From contig OZ250179.1 of the NCBI GenBank assembly GCA_965238125.1, positions 6,572,001 through 6,636,000 on the forward strand: a stretch of 64,000 bases of DNA, written 5' to 3'. Source of the stretch: UBA6623 sp965238125. Its GTDB lineage: Bacteria; Acidobacteriota; Terriglobia; Bryobacterales; UBA6623. This document shows positions 36,632 through 45,950 of this stretch, one piece after another. Under the pieces are notes generated by a model that saw only the letters and a program-made list of their open reading frames with translations, searched no databases and was not told the DNA's origin. Numbering within the stretch: position 1 is the stretch's first letter; each line of letters begins with the position of its first letter. The position numbers and the translations under genes are program-made.

Positions 36632-37975
36632 ATGCGTGCGGCGCTTCCGATTGCTTTCACATTATCGGTCGGCTTAGCAGCCGCGGCCACCAGCGCGGAC
36701 TTGCGGTTAATCGACGCCGTTCAAGACCGTGACCATCATGCGATTGCCGCCTTCATGAAAGAGCCCGTCAACGTCGACGCCGCTCAGCCCGACGGCGCGA
36801 CGGCCCTCGCCTGGGCGGTGTATCTCCAGGACCGCAAGACGGCGGAACTACTACTGGCCGCCGGGGCCGCCGTCAACACCCGCGACGCATACGGCGATTC
36901 CCCGCTTACTCTCGCTTGCGCCAACGGTGACTCCCGGCTAGTGAAGAAGTTGCTCGAGGCCGGCGCCGACCCGAACGCCGCGCGCTGGAGCGGCGAAACG
37001 CCGTTGATGCTTGCGGCGGGTGTGGGCCTCGCCGATTCCGTGCAACTGCTGATCGCCAAAGGGGCCCGCTTGGAGGCAGCGGAATCCCGCCGAGGGCAGA
37101 CCGCGCTGATGTGGGCCGCCGCGGAAGGGCATACGGATGTTGTCGCGTTGCTGATTCGCGAGGGCGCCGATGTCAACGCCCGGTCCAAGACGGGTTTTAC
37201 CGCTTTGGCCTTCGCGGCGACCCGGAACGACCTCGAGTCCATCGGTCACTTGATTCAGGCCGGGGCCGACCCCAATGGTGCTCGCCTCGGCGGCGGCTCG
37301 GTCGTCAACATAGCCGCCGCCTACGGCCGTTCGGACGCTGTGAGGCTCTTGCTCGATGCGGGTGCGAACTTCTCGACTCCCGACGAAGACGGCAGGACGC
37401 CGCTCTATTCCGCCGCCGAAGCGGGTGACGCGAAATCTGTTGCCATGCTGCTCGATGCGGGCGCTGATCCCAACCTCCACACGGCGGCAATCGAGGATCT
37501 GCGGGGGAGCAGCAGCCTACGCCGTCGCGACGCCGGATACACTCCGCTCCATGCAGCCGCCCGACACGGCCGGCTCGAAGTGATGCGCCGGTTGGTTGCC
37601 GCCGGCGCCGACCCGAAAGAGCGCACCCAGGGCGGAGCGACGCTGCTCATCGAGGCCGCCAGAAGCGGCGCGTTGCCGGTCGTCGAGTACGCCCATTCGC
37701 TTGGCGGCGACGTCGCCGCGAAGACCTATTTCGGACGCACCGTCATGCACGCGGCGGTCAACGGCACCTCGCTCATCACCACGCCGGATGCGATCTGCGA
37801 TGTGATCCGCTTCCTCACCGATCGCGGCGCCGACCCCGACCCCCAAGATCAAGACGGCTGGACCGCCATTTCAATGGCCGACATCTATCCGGTCGAGAAA
37901 GCCTCGATGCTGATGTACGAGCTGACCATCGCCGCCGGGCGCCAACCCAAGATCCTCCCAACCGACCTACGGTGA
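36632..37975 (+). CDS. Secreted ankyrin repeat protein
   Basis: The ATG at 36632 has GGAG upstream and gives a signal peptide (RAALPIAFTLSVGLAAAAT). Starts further upstream lie in the repeat block. The 447-residue product is made of about ten ankyrin repeats, with clear units such as DGATALAWAVYLQDRKTAEL, GDSPLTLACANGDSRLVKKL and GYTPLHAAARHGRLEVMRRL. It follows the DUF1592/DUF1552 pair and may be the third member of that periplasmic set. The last 35 bases of the gene recur at 41000-41034. Confidence 0.85.
   Translation: MRAALPIAFTLSVGLAAAATSADLRLIDAVQDRDHHAIAAFMKEPVNVDAAQPDGATALAWAVYLQDRKTAELLLAAGAAVNTRDAYGDSPLTLACANGDSRLVKKLLEAGADPNAARWSGETPLMLAAGVGLADSVQLLIAKGARLEAAESRRGQTALMWAAAEGHTDVVALLIREGADVNARSKTGFTALAFAATRNDLESIGHLIQAGADPNGARLGGGSVVNIAAAYGRSDAVRLLLDAGANFSTPDEDGRTPLYSAAEAGDAKSVAMLLDAGADPNLHTAAIEDLRGSSSLRRRDAGYTPLHAAARHGRLEVMRRLVAAGADPKERTQGGATLLIEAARSGALPVVEYAHSLGGDVAAKTYFGRTVMHAAVNGTSLITTPDAICDVIRFLTDRGADPDPQDQDGWTAISMADIYPVEKASMLMYELTIAAGRQPKILPTDLR
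37941..37975 (+). repeat. Left copy of a 35-bp direct repeat (ankyrin gene 3' end)
   Basis: GCCAACCCAAGATCCTCCCA and the following bases through the TGA stop recur at 41000-41034 with one mismatch. The two copies bracket the NACHT/IS630 module. The layout resembles attachment-site duplication at the 3' end of a gene, though no integrase gene is present. Confidence 0.8.
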
Positions 37976-38953
37976 CGAGCGCGGGACGCGGCGTCGGCAG
38001 TCTCAGGAATTTGGTTGCGGGGCAGCTTCCAATGGTGTAAACAGGAATTGGTCGTCGAATTGCGGAAAAAGGTCAATCGCGACGTGCGGAGGAGAATGAA
38101 TGGCCGAAGATATTGATCCGAATAAGCTCGCCGCCGAATTCCTGAACTCGAACATCGACCGGATATTGGATTCAGTCGCATCCGGAATGAAGGGCACAAA
38201 GAATGTCATTCGCTCGCGGCTCAAAGGAACGTACCGTAGCTACCTCGACCGGATTATAGAACGACATTCGAAAGCGAAGTCTTTCTTTGTCAGGATGGAG
38301 CCGCTCCCGATCTACGACTTCTTCATACCGCCCGATCTGGCGAGCCAACAAGACGATGCTGATGCGCCACTTCCTTGTGAGCGCACTCAAAGATCGGCAG
38401 AAAACGCCCCTGCTACTCGAGCTGCGCCAGCTCAATACGGACGGCGAGGAAGTACGCGCGGCACTTCTCCGTACACTAAAGTCCAACGGGCTGGACATCG
38501 ACGAATCGTATTTCGAACTAGCACTGAGAGCAGGCCATTTCTGCTTCTTGTTGGATGGGTTCGACGAACTCGAACTCAGGTTCAGAAAGACCGTTGCTGA
38601 CCAAGTTCGGACGCTCGCTGAAAACTATCCGGGGAATTGGATGGTTCTGTCCTCTCGCCCAGACTCGAACCGGGAGGGGTCGTCGGCATTCGCACAATTT
38701 TCCGTTGAGCCGTTGGACCTAGAGCGTGCAACTGCGCTAGTCGAAAAACTTCCTTTTGACGATCCGATTAAATCGAAGTTCATATCCGACCTCCGATCGG
38801 AATTGTACGCTAAACACCAATCGTTTCTATCGAACCCCCTGCTGCTTTCGATCATGCTATTGACGTATTGTGACATCGCTCACATTCCGACCAAACTGAG
38901 TCTTTTCTACGACCAGGCCTATGAATCCCTTTTTCAGAAACACGACGCCCCTA

Positions 38954-40046
38954 TTGAGTCTCGCAAAACAAAGTGACACTTTTTTGGGGTACGTACGTCT
39001 TTGTATGTATGGGAAATACAAAAGGCGTACGGCGGGATTTCGAGGCCCTGGAGAAGCGCCGTTTCAAAGCGATCCGGTTGGTCGAGCAAGGCTGTAGTCA
39101 GTCCGAGACAGCGAGGCGATTGAAGGTCGCGCGGCAAAGCGTCAGCGAGTGGCTGCGACGATACCGGCGTGACGGCGAAGCCGGGTTGCGCCAGGCCGGC
39201 CGCGCCGGCCGTAAGCCGCTGTTGGACGCCGCGCAGCTCGAACGCCTCGAGGCGTTGCTGCTGGAAGGCCCCGAGGCGCACGGCTTCCCGACGCCGCTGT
39301 GGAGCTGTCCGCGGGTCGCTCGTCTGATCGGAGACGAGTTCGGCGTGCGCTATCACGAGGGCCATGTCTGGAAGATCCTGCGGGCGCTCGGTTGGAGCCC
39401 GCAACGGCCCGTCGGCAAAGCGCGGGAGCGCAACGAAGAGGCCATCCGCGGCTGGCAGCGCAAGACTTGGCCGGCCATTAAAAAAAAGCCCGCAAAGAAG
39501 AACGTACGATCGTCTTCATCGACGAAAGCGGATTGAGTCAGAAGCCGCATCGTTGCCGCACCTGGGCGCCGCGCGGCGAGACACCGGTGTTGGAGTTCAA
39601 CTTCAACTGGGACAAGCTGTCGGTGTCGGCCGGGCTGACGTTGCGCAACTTTTACTTCCGGCTCTATCCCGGCGCGATCGGCGAGCTGGAGGTCATCGAC
39701 TTCCTGAAGGCTTTGGTGCGCCACATCGACGGCCCACTGCTGATCGTCTGGGACCGGCTGCCGGCGCACCGCAGCCGCCTGGTGCGGGAGTTCATCCAGC
39801 TCTCCGAGGATCACATCGCAACGGAGTACTTGCCGCCCTATGCGCCGGAGTTGAACCCGGTGGAATACATTTGGGCGTACTGGAAGCAGCACGAGTTGCC
39901 CAACGTCTGCCCGAAGGACTACTGGGAACTCGACGAGCGCGCCCGCAAAGCGCTGCGGCGAATGCGCCGCAAACCGCGCTTGATTACCGCTTTCTGGAAA
40001 CAGTCTTCTCTTTGTCTCGATTGACAGTATATTATGCGAGACTCAG
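38954..40046 (+). mobile_element. IS630-family insertion sequence (1093 bp) in the NACHT gene
   Basis: The element is bounded by TA on both sides (38952-38953 and 40047-40048), the target duplication expected for IS630/Tc1-type elements. The ends carry the inverted pair TGAGTCTCGCA (38955-38965) and TGCGAGACTCA (40035-40045). Removing the element plus one TA joins CCT-A to AG-GGG and restores the continuous reading HDAPKGGFQRERRT of the NACHT protein. This defines the ends independently. Confidence 0.92.
39009..40024 (+). CDS. IS630-family transposase, two frames joined by -1 frameshift
   Basis: The first frame (39009-39536) encodes the helix-turn-helix part: CSQSETARRLKVARQSVSEW and a Gly/Arg linker. 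The second frame holds the DDE catalytic part: TIVFIDESGLSQKPH (first Asp), LLIVWDRLPAHRS (second Asp) and PYAPELNPVEYIWAYWK (Glu). They are joined if ribosomes slip -1 at a run of eight A residues (39480-39487), giving AIKKKARKEERTIVFIDES. This is the known expression mode of many IS630 transposases. All catalytic residues are present, so the element may be active. Confidence 0.88.
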
Positions 40047-40999
40047 TAAGGGGGGCTTCCAGCGTGAGCGGCGCACACTGCTCGATATCCAAGACTTTGG
40101 AAAGGCCTTCGCGGCATTTTGTGTCCAGTCGTACGATCGGAGGGAGGTTTCCTTCAGTCGATCCAAGGCGCTAGAGTATTTTGATCAAGCGAAGAGGATG
40201 TCGGGCCTCGACTATGATAGTCCAGGGATCCTCGATGATGCCATTCAGTCCGTATCACTAATGGTCGAAGACAGGCTAGAGATAACTTTCGCTCACCGCT
40301 CTTTTCAGGAGTACTTCGTTGCAAGGTTCGTGCGATCGACCCCGCCTCAGGTAAAAGGGCAGTTGATTCGACGCCTCGCACCAAGTATGGGATCTGACTC
40401 CGTAATGCAGCTTCTGTATGAGTTGGATTCATATTCCGTTGAGAAGCACTACCTGCTACCGGCGATCGACAAACTCCGAGAACGGATCAAGCTGAAGAAC
40501 AAGGTCGGGATAACACATTTCGTTCGGTACGTCAAATTATTGCTGGGAACTATCCAACTTGGCTCTGGAACGGAGGGGGACAAGACTTACGTATCGAGTA
40601 TCACGTTCCAGAATGCGAACACCCTCCATCTTCATGAATTTATACTCAGAAACAGCATGACAGTCTCTCCCGATGAAGAGTTAAGGTTATGGGATAGGTC
40701 CCTGATCCCTACGCTCCGCGAGGAGTGTAACGAGGCTGGCGTAGTCGACATCGGGTCCCTGCGAACCACAAGTCCTTTCATAAAGAGCCTGGCGCAATCA
40801 GACGGCGCCTAGGGACTGAACCATCTCAAACAAATGATTGATGTCGGTACGTCGATCCGCCAACGCCACCACGACGTCGAGTCCTCGCTGAGTGCAATTC
40901 TACGTTTTGACTCCCGGTGACGTGATGTAGGCGAGATTGGCGGTGAGTTTGCGCCGTGGGACGCTTGCACTGGGGCCTGGTACATTCTGATGGCGAGCC

Positions 41000-41034
41000 G
41001 CCAACCCAAGATCCTCCCAACCGACCTGCGGTGA
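41000..41034 (+). repeat. Right copy of the 35-bp ankyrin-3'-end direct repeat
   Basis: Identical to 37941-37975 except one base (TGC for TAC). It ends in a TGA and can be read as the tail of a ~36-codon open frame ending PKILPTDLR, the same C-terminus as the ankyrin protein. The sequence between 40813 and 40999 has no recognisable gene. Confidence 0.8.
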
Positions 41035-41051
41035 TCGGCCCTCGATCGCCT

Positions 41052-41576
41052 CTACTTGACCGTCCAAAGAAAGACCGTACTCCCAACCATGCCGACCTGT
41101 TTGTCGGGCGGCCAGGCATCCCCCATGTCGAAACTGTGGGTGACGATCCGCGTGCCCCGTCGAAGTCTTTTGAGCTTCGGCATCAATCTGGCGTTGAGAT
41201 GCGTAAGAAGGTAGGTCGCAACAACGGTAGCGCCCCGGAGGTCTGCCGCGAACAGGTCCTGGTGACGGAACTCGACTCGGTCTTCCACCCCCGCCTGACG
41301 GGCGTTCTCGCGTGATTTCGCGATCAATCGACGATCGATTGCGATACCCACGCCGCGCGCCCCAAATTCCTTCGCCGCCATGATGACAATCCGTCCGTCA
41401 CCCGAGCCGAGATCATAGACCACGTCTCTTGACGTGACGTTTGCCAGCTCCAACATTTTCCGCACAACACGGTTTGGGGTCGTAGCGTAATGAACGTCGG
41501 GAGCCCGTTTTTGCGCGATCGCCAGGCTGAGGGTAGCGACCAACGGAAGCAGAGCGAATGCTCTGAGGATGGGCAC
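41052..41576 (-). CDS. Secreted class I SAM-dependent methyltransferase
   Basis: The 174-residue product has a signal peptide (ILRAFALLPLVATLSLAIA) and then a compact Rossmann methyltransferase. Motif I is VVYDLGSGDGRIVIMAA, motif II VGIAIDRRLIAKSREN, and the later RVEFRHQDLFAADL holds the adenine-side Asp. An exported SAM enzyme is odd, since SAM is not normally in the periplasm. The leader may instead act as a membrane anchor with the domain inside. It is convergent with the NACHT remnant. The substrate is unknown. Confidence 0.78.
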   Translation of the reverse strand: MPILRAFALLPLVATLSLAIAQKRAPDVHYATTPNRVVRKMLELANVTSRDVVYDLGSGDGRIVIMAAKEFGARGVGIAIDRRLIAKSRENARQAGVEDRVEFRHQDLFAADLRGATVVATYLLTHLNARLMPKLKRLRRGTRIVTHSFDMGDAWPPDKQVGMVGSTVFLWTVK

Positions 41577-41944
41577 GGGTTACATAGCTCCCTATGGTGT
41601 TTGAGGCGGTTCGGGCAGGCAGTGGCCGGCCGTCGGAACCCCGACTTCCAGGATGCCATGAAACTACTCCCGTGATTCCGCCTGAAAGCGTCTGAGCGTT
41701 TCCTTCAATCGAAATTCTGCCGGCAGAGGGTGCCTTCGTCTTCTCATTTCATGATGGTCTCGTCATCCTAACGCGCACGGTGATGCGGTTCAACTCGGCC
41801 TTCTCGCGACGATCGGCAAGCGTGCGCCGGCCCGCCATTTCGCCGGCCGACACTTATCCGCTGGAGCAGCCTACGGTGGTTGCAAAAAGCTCGGTCCGGG
41901 CGTAGAGTTAGGTTGTCGCTGTCAGTGCTGATTGGGGGTCTTTC
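41577..41944. other. Intergenic region, no gene recognised
   Basis: This 368-base gap separates the divergent methyltransferase and TPR genes. I see no repeat family member, RNA or supported small gene in it. Promoters for both flanking genes should lie here. Confidence 0.5.
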
Positions 41945-43183
41945 ATGCGGGTCAAGCAATACCCTGTTTTGTTGGTCGCGTTGGCCGGGTTGGCGGCTCC
42001 GCCGGTTTCCGCGCAAGATTTGGGAAGCCAGGGAGGCAGTGTGCTCCCCGGTGCGCGGCCGCGCAACCCCGGTCAACCCCAGCAGACCGGCATCGAGATG
42101 CGGCGCAACATGTATCTCGAGGGTCAGGTCACGCTCGAGGACGGCACGCCGCCCGGCGCCCCGGTCGTCATTGAGATGTATTGCAACGGGCAGACCCGGC
42201 CGGTAGGGTACTCCAATCTCAAAGGACACTTCAGCTTCCGACCGGCGGAGAACTCGCGGGAGGTTGTCGGCGACGCGTCCCGGTCGGGTGTTCCCGGCGG
42301 CCCGGAGGGGGGGCCGACAGGCACCTTGGCCAACGACGGTTTCGATGATCCGCTGAACATCTCCTTCGGGGGCTTGGGCGGGACGACGACGCACGGCTCC
42401 GGGACGATCGACCTGAGCGACTGCGAAGTGCGTGCCAGGTTGCCCGGTTACCGCCCCAGCCGTCTCGCACTCGGCCGCCGCTCGATCGGCGACTCGGACC
42501 TGGGGACATTCGTGCTGCGTGCCATCAATAAGTCCGCCGGGACTTCGGTGAGCGTCACATCTCTGCAGCTTCCCGATAAAGCGCACAAGATGTTCGAGAA
42601 GGCCCTGAAAGAAATGGGCAAGAAGGAGCCCAACATCGATAAAGCCTCGGAGGAGCTCGAAAAGACGGTCGCCAAGTTTCCGAAGTTCGCCGCCGCCTGG
42701 AGCATGCTGGGGGACCTGCGAATGAGGACGCGAGATCGCCAGGGCGCCCGCCAGGCCTTTGGAAAAGCCATTGACGCCGACCCAAGCTACTTGACGCCTT
42801 ACTTGCCGCTGATCCGCATGGAGCTGACGGAGAAGAATTGGAAGCGCGCGGCGAAGCTGGCGGAGAAGTGCAGACGCCTGAATCCTTACCTGGGCGAGGC
42901 CGCCTATTATCATGCCGTGGCCGGGTTCAATCTCGGCGACGTCGGGACAGTCGAAAAAGCTCTGGACGCATTCCAAGCGAGTGAAGACGCCCGACGTTTC
43001 CCGCAAGGGTTCCGCATGGCGGCGTTTCTGCATGCCCAAAAAGGCGACTATCCGAAAGCCGCGAGCGCCATGCGAAAGTTCCTCGAAACCGCGCCGGATT
43101 CTCAACACGCGGGAGAGATTCACCGCAAGCTAAGAGAGTGGGAAGAGATGGGCGTGGTCGCCCGCCTGCCCGCCGCGCAGTAG
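41945..43183 (+). CDS. Secreted TPR protein with carboxypeptidase-regulatory-like N-terminus
   Basis: The 412-residue product has a signal peptide cut near PPVSA-QD. The first domain (about residues 55-190) reads MYLEGQVTLEDGTPPGAPVV and YSNLKGHFSFRPA, a beta-sandwich-like regulatory fold frequent in Acidobacteriota surface proteins. From about residue 210 to the end there are TPR pairs, for example AWSMLGDLRMRTRDRQGARQ and GEAAYYHAVAGFNLGDVGTV. It is probably a periplasmic or surface binding protein. It stands alone and converges with dapD across a hairpin. Confidence 0.8.
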   Translation: MRVKQYPVLLVALAGLAAPPVSAQDLGSQGGSVLPGARPRNPGQPQQTGIEMRRNMYLEGQVTLEDGTPPGAPVVIEMYCNGQTRPVGYSNLKGHFSFRPAENSREVVGDASRSGVPGGPEGGPTGTLANDGFDDPLNISFGGLGGTTTHGSGTIDLSDCEVRARLPGYRPSRLALGRRSIGDSDLGTFVLRAINKSAGTSVSVTSLQLPDKAHKMFEKALKEMGKKEPNIDKASEELEKTVAKFPKFAAAWSMLGDLRMRTRDRQGARQAFGKAIDADPSYLTPYLPLIRMELTEKNWKRAAKLAEKCRRLNPYLGEAAYYHAVAGFNLGDVGTVEKALDAFQASEDARRFPQGFRMAAFLHAQKGDYPKAASAMRKFLETAPDSQHAGEIHRKLREWEEMGVVARLPAAQ

Positions 43184-43184
43184 A

Positions 43185-43218
43185 GGGAGCGCCGTCCAGC
43201 GGCGGGGCCGACGCTCCC
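43185..43218. terminator. Hairpin between convergent TPR and dapD genes
   Basis: GGGAGCG (43185-43191) and CGCTCCC (43212-43218) pair around a GC-rich loop that can fold further. It starts 2 bases after the TPR stop and lies 33 bases past the dapD stop, so it could end both transcripts. There is no clear U-tract on either strand. Confidence 0.45.
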
Positions 43219-43250
43219 GCTACTTGACATCGTTGTGGTCGCTTGCCGAG

Positions 43251-44090
43251 TCAGCGCAATAGATCTTCCAATTGGATACGCGCGTCCGTCTTTGCATCGC
43301 GGTACTTGACGATGACCGGCGTGTAGAGCGAGAGATTCCAGTCCTTACCCGCGCCGGCGGTGATCGGGCGGGAGCCGGCGACCACAACCGCGCCCTCGGG
43401 AATGACCAGGGGCTGGTCGGCGGACGCGCGATGGACCGTCTCGCGGGCGATGTCGTACACGGGCGTCGAACGGGTGAGGATGACTCCGGCCCCGAGCACG
43501 GCGCCTTTCTTGACGATCGTGCCCTCGTAGACGCCGCAATTGCCGCCGACCAAAACGTTGTCCTCGACAATGACGGGGAGGGCGCCAATCGGCTCCAACA
43601 CCCCGCCGATCTGAGCGGCGGCGCTCAAGTGGCAGTGCTTCCCGATTTGAGCGCAACTGCCGACCAGGGCGTGCGAGTCGACCATCGAACCGTCGTCGAC
43701 GTAGGCTCCGACGTTGACGTACATCGGCGGCATGCAGGTGACGCTCTTGCCGAGGTAGCAGCCGTCGCGAACGCTCGACCCGCCCGGGACGAGGCGGATG
43801 CCGTCGCTGACGTCGAGGCTCTTGAGCGGGTAGGTCGATTTGTCAAAGAAGCGAAAGCGTCCGTCTTCGCTCGACATATCGACGGTGCGGCCCATGCGGA
43901 AGCCGATCAAGATGCCGCGCTTGACCCAGGGGTTGACCTTCCAACCCAGGGGCGAGTCGGCGTCCGGCTGAGCGGCGCGAGCCTTGCCGGAATTCAAGGC
44001 CAGCTTGAACTCCTGGAAGGTTTCCATGTCTCGGTTCGAGTAGTCCTCGGGGTTCTTTTCGAATAGGTCGTTGATTTGCGTCTCGAGCAT
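43251..44090 (-). CDS. dapD: Tetrahydrodipicolinate N-succinyltransferase
   Basis: DapD succinylates tetrahydrodipicolinate in the succinylase branch of lysine/DAP synthesis. The 279-residue product has the helical N-terminus (LETQINDLFEKNPE) and a left-handed beta-helix with hexapeptide repeats: GCYLGKSVTCMPPMYVNVGA, GSMVDSHALVGSCAQIGKHC, HLSAAAQIGGVLEPIGALPV and GGNCGVYEGTIVKKGAVLGA. It is the last of lysC-dapB-dapA-dapD, about 120 bases after dapA. The choice of branch (succinylase rather than acetylase or aminotransferase) follows from this gene. Confidence 0.95.
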   Translation of the reverse strand: MLETQINDLFEKNPEDYSNRDMETFQEFKLALNSGKARAAQPDADSPLGWKVNPWVKRGILIGFRMGRTVDMSSEDGRFRFFDKSTYPLKSLDVSDGIRLVPGGSSVRDGCYLGKSVTCMPPMYVNVGAYVDDGSMVDSHALVGSCAQIGKHCHLSAAAQIGGVLEPIGALPVIVEDNVLVGGNCGVYEGTIVKKGAVLGAGVILTRSTPVYDIARETVHRASADQPLVIPEGAVVVAGSRPITAGAGKDWNLSLYTPVIVKYRDAKTDARIQLEDLLR

Positions 44091-44209
44091 GATGTTGGTT
44101 TACAACGGCGTCAATGACGGAATTTTGCAGCGGCTCAATATGTTGAAAGTCTTATCTTGACGACACGATGCCACCGGGGGTCGACAACGATCTTCGACGA
44201 CTCCAAGCC

Positions 44210-45109
44210 TCAATCCGCGGAGGCGGCCATAGGAGCCGTGAGTCCGACCGATTCCAGCACGGCGGCGATCTTTTCTTGGCTTTCCGGGCGCGGGGGAACC
44301 ATCGGCAGGCGGTAGTTCATCCCGATCAATCCCATCATGGCCAGCGCGGCTTTGACGGGCCCGGGGTTGCTCTCGATGAAGTTGATTTCCATCAGGGCGT
44401 GATAGCGGCGATGGATCTCGCGGGCGGCGGTGAAGTCTCCGGCGAGGCACAGGTCGCAGAGCTTGGCCATCTCCGCCGGGATCTCGTTCGCGACGACGGA
44501 AATCACGCCCACCCCGCCGAGGCTCATCAGAGGCAACGTAACCGAGTCGTCGCCCGACAAAACGGCGAAATCGTCGGGAACGTGTTGACAGATCGCGGCC
44601 ATCTGTCCGATGTCGCCGGAAGCCTCTTTCACGCCGACGATATTGTCAATCGAGGCGAGCTTGCCGAGCGTCTCCGGGGTTACGTTGGTCCCGGTGCGGC
44701 TGGGAACGTTATAGACGACGATGGGCAATCGCGTGGCCGCTCCGATTGCCGAGTAGTGTTCGTAGAGGCCCTCGGGAGTCGGCCGGTTGTAGTAAGGCGT
44801 GACCGAAAGCAGGCCGTCGGCGCCCATGGCTTCGAGTGTATGCGCCAGCTCGATGATTTCCTGGGTGTTGTACCCGCCGGCGCCGGCCAGCACCGGAACC
44901 TTGCCCTTGGCCTGCTCGATGACGATCTCGACGACACGGAGGTGCTCGGTCCTGCTCAGTGTGGGGTTTTCACCCGTGGTGCCGCAGGGAACGAGGAAGT
45001 GAATGCCTTGCTCGATTTGCCGCGCGGCCAAACGTCGCAGAGCCTCTTCGTCGAGCGAGCCGTCGGATTGAAACGGAGTGACTAGGGCTGTGCCGCATCC
45101 TCGGAACAT
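44210..45109 (-). CDS. dapA: 4-hydroxy-tetrahydrodipicolinate synthase
   Basis: DapA condenses pyruvate with aspartate semialdehyde. The 299-residue TIM-barrel product has the substrate-binding VPCGTTGENPTLS, the catalytic Tyr in PIVVYNVPSRTGTNV and the Schiff-base Lys in NIVGVKEASGDIGQ. Other family features are GADGLLSVTPYYNRPTPEGL and VLSGDDSVTLPLMSLGGVGV. It lies between dapB and dapD on the same strand, with gaps of about 120 bases on each side. Confidence 0.96.
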   Translation of the reverse strand: MFRGCGTALVTPFQSDGSLDEEALRRLAARQIEQGIHFLVPCGTTGENPTLSRTEHLRVVEIVIEQAKGKVPVLAGAGGYNTQEIIELAHTLEAMGADGLLSVTPYYNRPTPEGLYEHYSAIGAATRLPIVVYNVPSRTGTNVTPETLGKLASIDNIVGVKEASGDIGQMAAICQHVPDDFAVLSGDDSVTLPLMSLGGVGVISVVANEIPAEMAKLCDLCLAGDFTAAREIHRRYHALMEINFIESNPGPVKAALAMMGLIGMNYRLPMVPPRPESQEKIAAVLESVGLTAPMAASAD

Positions 45110-45229
45110 AACCGTCTCCTTGGGTACGTCGGGATCGGATCGGACGGCGCCGCGGGAGTGCCCGATAGCCTCACGAAGACCGGCCTGACGGACCGCAGTT
45201 TACTCTACCAGAGAAAGCGCGAATCGTTA

Positions 45230-45949
45230 CTACTCCACTTGCTTCCAGATGGAGGAGAACTCGTAAAGTCCCTGCTTGCCGACGACCCAGCGCGCCGCCC
45301 GCAATGCGCCGCGGGCGAAGCCGACGCGGCTGCGCGCGGTGTGCGAGAGCCGGATGGTATCGGCCTCCGAATCGAAGCCGATCTCGTGCGTCCCCGGCAT
45401 GGCGCCGACGCGATTGGTCGCGACGTCGATGTTGCGGGCGTAGCCGCTCTCTTCCATGACCGTAAGCAGCCGCAACATGGTGCCGGACGGGGCGTCCTTT
45501 TTCATGTTGTGGTGGACTTCATAGGCCCAGGCGTCGTAGTCGGGTTGCGCGGCGAGGATCTTGGCGGCGGCTTCGATGATGCCGTAGAAAGCCAGCACGC
45601 CGACAGAGAAGTTAGCGCCGTGGACGAGCCCGGTACCGTGGCGGTCGACGGCCGTTTGAACCCGCTCCAACTCATCGAGCCAGCCGGTCGTGCCAATGAC
45701 GAGATTGACGCCCAACGCCGCGATCTTTTCGGCATTCGACGGGACCACCGGGGGGATAGAAAAGTCGACCGCGATCGGGATACCGCTGAAGTTTTCGGCC
45801 GTGATGCCCTCGCCGTCGACGTTGTTGAACTCGTCGAGTTTCAAGGCAACCTCGAAACCGAACTCGGGGGCCAGTTGTTCAAGCAGGCGGCCCATCTTGC
45901 CGTAACCGACCAGGGCCAGCTTGGTTGTGGTCGCGGCGGGATCACTCAT
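45230..45949 (-). CDS. dapB: 4-hydroxy-tetrahydrodipicolinate reductase
   Basis: DapB reduces the DapA product with NAD(P)H. The 239-residue product has an N-terminal nucleotide-binding LALVGYGKMGRLLEQL, the VNLVIGTTGWLDEL motif, and the catalytic EVHHNMKKDAPSGTMLRL with the paired His and Lys. It is slightly shorter than the enteric enzyme. Its ATG is one base after the lysC stop, so the two genes are co-translated. Confidence 0.94.
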   Translation of the reverse strand: MSDPAATTTKLALVGYGKMGRLLEQLAPEFGFEVALKLDEFNNVDGEGITAENFSGIPIAVDFSIPPVVPSNAEKIAALGVNLVIGTTGWLDELERVQTAVDRHGTGLVHGANFSVGVLAFYGIIEAAAKILAAQPDYDAWAYEVHHNMKKDAPSGTMLRLLTVMEESGYARNIDVATNRVGAMPGTHEIGFDSEADTIRLSHTARSRVGFARGALRAARWVVGKQGLYEFSSIWKQVE

Positions 45950-45950
45950 A

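Larger units (their letters stand above)
38100..40812 (+). pseudogene. NACHT NTPase gene, broken by frameshift/deletion and an IS630 element
   Basis: The first ~80 codons (start 38100, GGAGGAG upstream) encode a helical N-terminus ending RMEPLPIYDFFIPPDLA. The NACHT part continues in another frame from about 38350 with KTMLMRHFLVSALKDR, PLLLELRQLN and the Walker B FCFLLDGFDEL. The GxxGxG part of Walker A is missing, so about 50 residues seem deleted. An IS630-type element (38954-40046) then splits the gene. The 3' part resumes as KGGFQRERRTLLDIQDFGKA, FAHRSFQEYFVARF and so on to 40812. Such STAND NTPases often act in phage defence. This copy is dead or nearly so. Confidence 0.85.
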
